Part shown: positions 39,010 to 42,648 of the stretch, one piece after another
How the letters are laid out: each line of letters starts with the position of its first letter
Numbering within the stretch: position 1 is the stretch's first letter
DNA from: a virus
Length of the DNA: 42,648 bases
Strand: one strand, 5' to 3'
IMG/VR virus record: IMGVR_UViG_3300008448_000192
Location: 1 to 42,648 of that record
Program-made: the position numbers and the translations under genes
The notes under the pieces: generated by a model
Seen by the model: only the letters and a program-made list of their open reading frames with translations
Database searches by the model: none
What the model was told of the DNA's origin: nothing

Positions 39010-42000
39010 TTAAGTTAAACGAGTAATAAGAAGTTGTGCATATCTACTAGCTGTTCCTGTGGCTACACCAGCATTTCTAAGTTTTGCTATTGTAAAAGAC
39101 CCAGCAGTTCCAATAAAAGGACCAACACTGTATGTAGCTGGAGCAATACCAAGAGTTTGTAATGCGACGGCCTCTATAAGAGAGTGAGCAACAGCACTAG
39201 GAATACTCTGGTTTGCTGCATCAAAGTCCCAAGTATAAGTTGTACTACTACCATAACCATAAAAAGCACCTGTGGTGACTAAGAATGTTCCAGTTCCAGT
39301 TATAACAACACTTGAGTTTCTACAATCAACACCAGTAGCTAGTGTAACTTTTAAAAGAGTGGGTGTGTTAATAGTAAAAGATGAAATATTAACATTTATA
39401 GTTTGACTTTGTGCAGTAATAGCCGCTGTTACTAAAGTGCTAGTTGGTTTTAAAGTGTCTACATAACCCTTAGTAGCTGCATGATTAGCTACAGTAGGTG
39501 TAGCAACTCCGCTGATTACACCGTTTACTGTTAGTGTACCATAGATAGCAGAGCTACCATTGGTACTTCCAGCAGTACCAGTAGTTAAACCACCAGCAGT
39601 AATGGTAACACCATTTGCTTCTACAGTAAGACCATTCTTAATAGTTGTTCCACCAGTACCAGCAATTGTTAATCTATCTGTGTTATTTGTTTGAATAGCA
39701 AAGGTATTAGCAGTACTTGTACCAAGGGTTTGAGGAGTAGCGCTGACTGCTCCGTTTGTAGGCATGAAGCCGCTGATACCAGAGATTGCAGTATCTAGCA
39801 CACCCTTAGTAATTACTGCATCATTAGCAGTAGTGACTGTTGTGTTTGTAGCATTTGATACTATATAAGCCTTACCACTGGCAGGGGTGCGAAGAATAAT
39901 ATCTCCTATACTGCTTACACCAGCAGCAGCACCAAGACGCTCAATAGATGTTGTGGCTGCTGCAGCTGTTCCACCGAGGGCAACCTTAGCAGCAGCCGCG
40001 CCTAGGGCAAGACTGTCATTAAGAGTTACTGCCCCACCTAGTGTGGTAGTGTTGCTGCCAGTAACAGTCAATGAACCAGCAATGCTAGTAGTATCGTTAA
40101 TTGTGGTAGTTCCACCAAAAGAATCTAGAATTAAACCACCAGTAGAGGTGTTGATTGTATTAGTAGCTAGAGTAATATTACCAAGAGTAGCAGAACCAAA
40201 CTGAACTGCGCTGTTAGTGGCAATATTTTGTGGTAGAGTTAAAGCAACTGAGTCACCTGTTCTTGTTGCAGTTATTGCGTTTGCTCCAGCACCAGTAACA
40301 GCAGTTACCGCTTGACCAGCAGCAAGAGTGGTAGTAAAAGTTAAGTTACTACTTCCTGTAAAAGTTTGCGCTGCTGAAGTTACTGCGCCAGCAATAGCAA
40401 TAGTAGCACCGGGAGTTAAAGCTGTGGCTGTTGCTGCGTTACCAGTAATGCTGCTTGAAGTATATGCAATATCTCTTGTTGTACTGCCGTCAATACGAAC
40501 CTTTAGTGTACCGCTTTGATTCCACACATCTCCAGCAACTGGAGATCCTGTAGTACCAGATGGTAGGTTTAAACCAGCGTTAGTGCTTGGCGTAGCTGTA
40601 GTCAGCTTTCCAGTCATAGCCTGAGTGCCATCGCGTAGCATGGTTAAACCACGCAGGTCATTTACCGCCTTAGAGTTAGCTACAGTTGTGGTACTTGAGC
40701 TACTAGTGCTATCAGTTAGATCGACTGCGATAAGACCAGAGATATTTGTCAAACCACCTGTTGAAGTGTTTACTTTAACACCGCCTAATTGGGTTGGTGA
40801 GGCGGTTGGTAAAGACAGAGCACCTGTCCCAGTGTCTAAATTTAAACCACTGGTATTAACAGCAGCAACCATGACTTGACCAAGGGTGGAGTTTCCAGCA
40901 ACTGAAGTAACACTAACAATACCACTAGCAATAGAAAGACCAGTACCAATTTTAATACCACCAAGTTGAGAAGCTGTAGCAGTATTAAGAGTAATATCTC
41001 CTGTACCACTATTGATTAGTAAACCACCAGCTGTAGGAACTTGAACTAAACCTAGTGTAGCAGCACCAGCAATACTTGCTGAGACTGATCTAGATGTTCC
41101 AAAGTTTCGGATAAAGACAGAACCAGATGGAGTAACTGCACTATCTAAATAAACAATTACTTTTTTAGGGCTTACGCCTGTATCTAAACGGAAGAATCTA
41201 CCAGCTGCGGCTGGAACCGCTGTACTTGGAATATAAATACGACCTTCTGAATCAGTTACTATTAGCATTTCTGCTGTTGTTGCAGCAAGAGTGGCTAAAG
41301 AAAACTCATAAGGTTTATTACCATTTACTATAGTACCAGCAGTAGGCCAAGCATTTGTAAAGGTTTGTGGATCTGTGACAGCCTGACCATAAAGAGTAAG
41401 GGCTTGTACATATCCGTAGTTTACAGCATCATTAGCGGCTAGCGAACCACCAGAACGCATTGTAACATTAATGATTGGGTTGCTATTAGCGTTAATAAGA
41501 CCGCCAGAAATAGCCAAAGCATTGGCTTCTAAATAACTCCTTGTGACTACATCTTGAGCACTTGTTGGATCTACAACATTACTAATCTTTTTAGTACCAG
41601 CGCTAAGAACGCCACCTGTTAGGAATACGGAATTAGTAGCTAATCGGTTATCAATAACGGTGTTAAGACCTGAAGTTAAAGTGTAGTTTGTGTCTACATA
41701 ATTCTTAGTAACAGCGTCTGTAGAAAGAGTAGGCTCACCTAAAAGTAGAATCTTTTGGTTATTAAGACTTACAGCTGCTGTAGGCGCAGTCATTTGATCA
41801 AGTCTATTTGCTTGGACTGCGGTATTAAAATTGGAAACATTACTGGCTGTAATACTGCCACCAGATACGGAAGTCACACGACCATAGGTATCGACAGTGA
41901 TGCTATTGGGGATGCTAGTAACACCTAGACCTGTGGTAATAACTCCAGAAGGAAGATTAGATGCAGCCAATGCACCAGTAACTGCGCTAGCATTAACAGC

Positions 42001-42636
42001 AGGAATATCTGTTGCAGTTAGTGCTCTCTCAGAGGCTGCTGTGATACGACCAGTACTGTCCACAGTTACCTGTGTTAGCACGGTAGTACTATCACCATAA
42101 GTACCTGCAACTCCTCCAACAGTTGGAAGATCTGCGGTAACTAGGCTGCGATGACCAATAGAAGTAATTCTTCCCTTAGTATCTACAGATGCGTATAGCA
42201 TGTTATTGGCATTACTACCAGTGCTAGCACCAAAGGATGTGGTTGATCCCAAGCTGTTTGCTACAGGAAGAGCATCCGAGGGCAGGACATAACCCTGACC
42301 AGACGCATTGGAAAGCTTTCCTAAAGAAAGACTGCTATTGGCGATTAGTGCAGCGGCTAGTGTACCTGTTGTTAGGTTGCTGGCATTGCTAATCTGGCTA
42401 ATAGTTGCAGCATCTGTAGCAGACACACCATTGGCTAGATTTGTTAGCTTAAGACCACCAGCAGTATAGTCTCCGGTAAATGTAGGAGGAGTGGTATCAA
42501 TACCAGTTCTGTGCAATGTACCATTAACTATAGCATTGCGTAATGTTAATAAATTTGTAGCAAATGTTTGAGCATAATAACTTAAATTACCATCAGAAAT
42601 CTGAGTTCCATACTGCGTTAGAGCAGGAGAATTCAT
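39010..42636 (-). CDS. Tail fibre / receptor-binding protein, 1208 aa
   Basis: A very repetitive Ser/Thr/Gly/Ala-rich fibrous protein. Repeats of the type L-x-N-V...D-A-V-T-K-x-Y-V-D, common in phage fibres, occur near residues 75, 305, 359, 402 and 1052. In the N-terminal third there are repeats with TVDSTGRITAASERALTATD-like patterns. The C-terminal 150 residues are less repetitive and may form the receptor-binding tip. The N-terminus (MNSPALTQYGTQISDGNLSY) does not obviously match the T7 gp17 attachment domain. ATG 42636 follows AAGG with short spacing. A trimeric fibre contacting the host surface is inferred. Confidence 0.85.
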   Translation of the reverse strand: MNSPALTQYGTQISDGNLSYYAQTFATNLLTLRNAIVNGTLHRTGIDTTPPTFTGDYTAGGLKLTNLANGVSATDAATISQISNASNLTTGTLAAALIANSSLSLGKLSNASGQGYVLPSDALPVANSLGSTTSFGASTGSNANNMLYASVDTKGRITSIGHRSLVTADLPTVGGVAGTYGDSTTVLTQVTVDSTGRITAASERALTATDIPAVNASAVTGALAASNLPSGVITTGLGVTSIPNSITVDTYGRVTSVSGGSITASNVSNFNTAVQANRLDQMTAPTAAVSLNNQKILLLGEPTLSTDAVTKNYVDTNYTLTSGLNTVIDNRLATNSVFLTGGVLSAGTKKISNVVDPTSAQDVVTRSYLEANALAISGGLINANSNPIINVTMRSGGSLAANDAVNYGYVQALTLYGQAVTDPQTFTNAWPTAGTIVNGNKPYEFSLATLAATTAEMLIVTDSEGRIYIPSTAVPAAAGRFFRLDTGVSPKKVIVYLDSAVTPSGSVFIRNFGTSRSVSASIAGAATLGLVQVPTAGGLLINSGTGDITLNTATASQLGGIKIGTGLSIASGIVSVTSVAGNSTLGQVMVAAVNTSGLNLDTGTGALSLPTASPTQLGGVKVNTSTGGLTNISGLIAVDLTDSTSSSSTTTVANSKAVNDLRGLTMLRDGTQAMTGKLTTATPSTNAGLNLPSGTTGSPVAGDVWNQSGTLKVRIDGSTTRDIAYTSSSITGNAATATALTPGATIAIAGAVTSAAQTFTGSSNLTFTTTLAAGQAVTAVTGAGANAITATRTGDSVALTLPQNIATNSAVQFGSATLGNITLATNTINTSTGGLILDSFGGTTTINDTTSIAGSLTVTGSNTTTLGGAVTLNDSLALGAAAAKVALGGTAAAATTSIERLGAAAGVSSIGDIILRTPASGKAYIVSNATNTTVTTANDAVITKGVLDTAISGISGFMPTNGAVSATPQTLGTSTANTFAIQTNNTDRLTIAGTGGTTIKNGLTVEANGVTITAGGLTTGTAGSTNGSSAIYGTLTVNGVISGVATPTVANHAATKGYVDTLKPTSTLVTAAITAQSQTINVNISSFTINTPTLLKVTLATGVDCRNSSVVITGTGTFLVTTGAFYGYGSSTTYTWDFDAANQSIPSAVAHSLIEAVALQTLGIAPATYSVGPFIGTAGSFTIAKLRNAGVATGTASRYAQLLITRLT

Positions 42637-42648
42637 ATCCTTAATGAA

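Noticed and set aside
1-42648. CRISPR array, integrase or attachment site
   Set aside because: No regularly spaced direct repeats, recombinase-like protein or duplicated tRNA 3' end was seen, so there is no sign of a CRISPR array or of lysogeny genes in this window.

Overview
This window looks like part of a tailed bacteriophage genome of the T7-like (autographivirus-type) podovirus kind, infecting a Gram-negative bacterium. The main evidence is a complete single-subunit T7-type RNA polymerase, a T7-like large terminase, a set of DNA-ejection (internal virion) proteins, a long tail fibre and a lipoprotein-containing lysis cassette. Every gene I can support lies on the minus strand, so transcription runs from high to low coordinates. 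The composition is AT-rich by eye, except for a GC-rich early segment at about 15.3-16.9 kb.

Layout in the direction of transcription. (1) 42.6-29.6 kb is the late region: tail fibre, a holin-like protein, a lipoprotein with an internal membrane segment, a 37-residue membrane protein, a small protein in the small-terminase position, an intrinsic terminator, the large terminase, a P-loop-like protein, then three ejection-type virion proteins (253, 350 and 1415 residues). (2) 29.5-17.1 kb is one 12.5 kb gene encoding a 4154-residue giant protein. It combines membrane-active virion segments, an HEIGH zinc-metallopeptidase motif and signatures of phage polyvalent proteins. It ends at a near-perfect intrinsic terminator with a GAAA loop. 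(3) 17.1-16.0 kb is about 1.1 kb without genes, packed with palindromes, a four-copy TTATCGGAC motif, a G-quadruplex motif, a terminator, a sigma70-like promoter and a candidate phage-polymerase promoter. I infer that this is the junction between the late end and early start of a circularised or concatemeric genome. (4) 16.0-9.2 kb carries early genes. Two GC-rich genes each follow a roughly 24-bp hairpin. A 585-bp gene-free stretch holding three related hairpins comes next, then about 20 tiny tightly packed genes (including a protein-kinase-like protein) and four tRNA genes: Ile(UAU), Arg(UCU), Leu(CAA) and Lys(UUU). (5) 9.2-0 kb carries middle genes: a DUF932 protein, the RNA polymerase, small coupled genes, a metallophosphoesterase, a single-strand DNA-binding protein, a RusA resolvase, thymidylate synthase ThyX and a deoxycytidylate-deaminase-like enzyme. 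DNA polymerase, portal, capsid and tail-tube genes are not in the window and presumably lie beyond coordinate 1.

Inferred programme: host polymerase reads the early region and makes the phage polymerase. That polymerase probably uses a promoter containing GTTGGGGCTA, which occurs three times. Nucleotide enzymes (deaminase to dUMP, ThyX to dTMP), the ssDNA-binding protein and RusA support replication. The virion proteins, including the giant one, would enter the host with the DNA. The most unusual items are the giant polyvalent virion protein and a family of GNRA-loop hairpins whose G-U/A-U exchanges preserve pairing only in minus-strand RNA.
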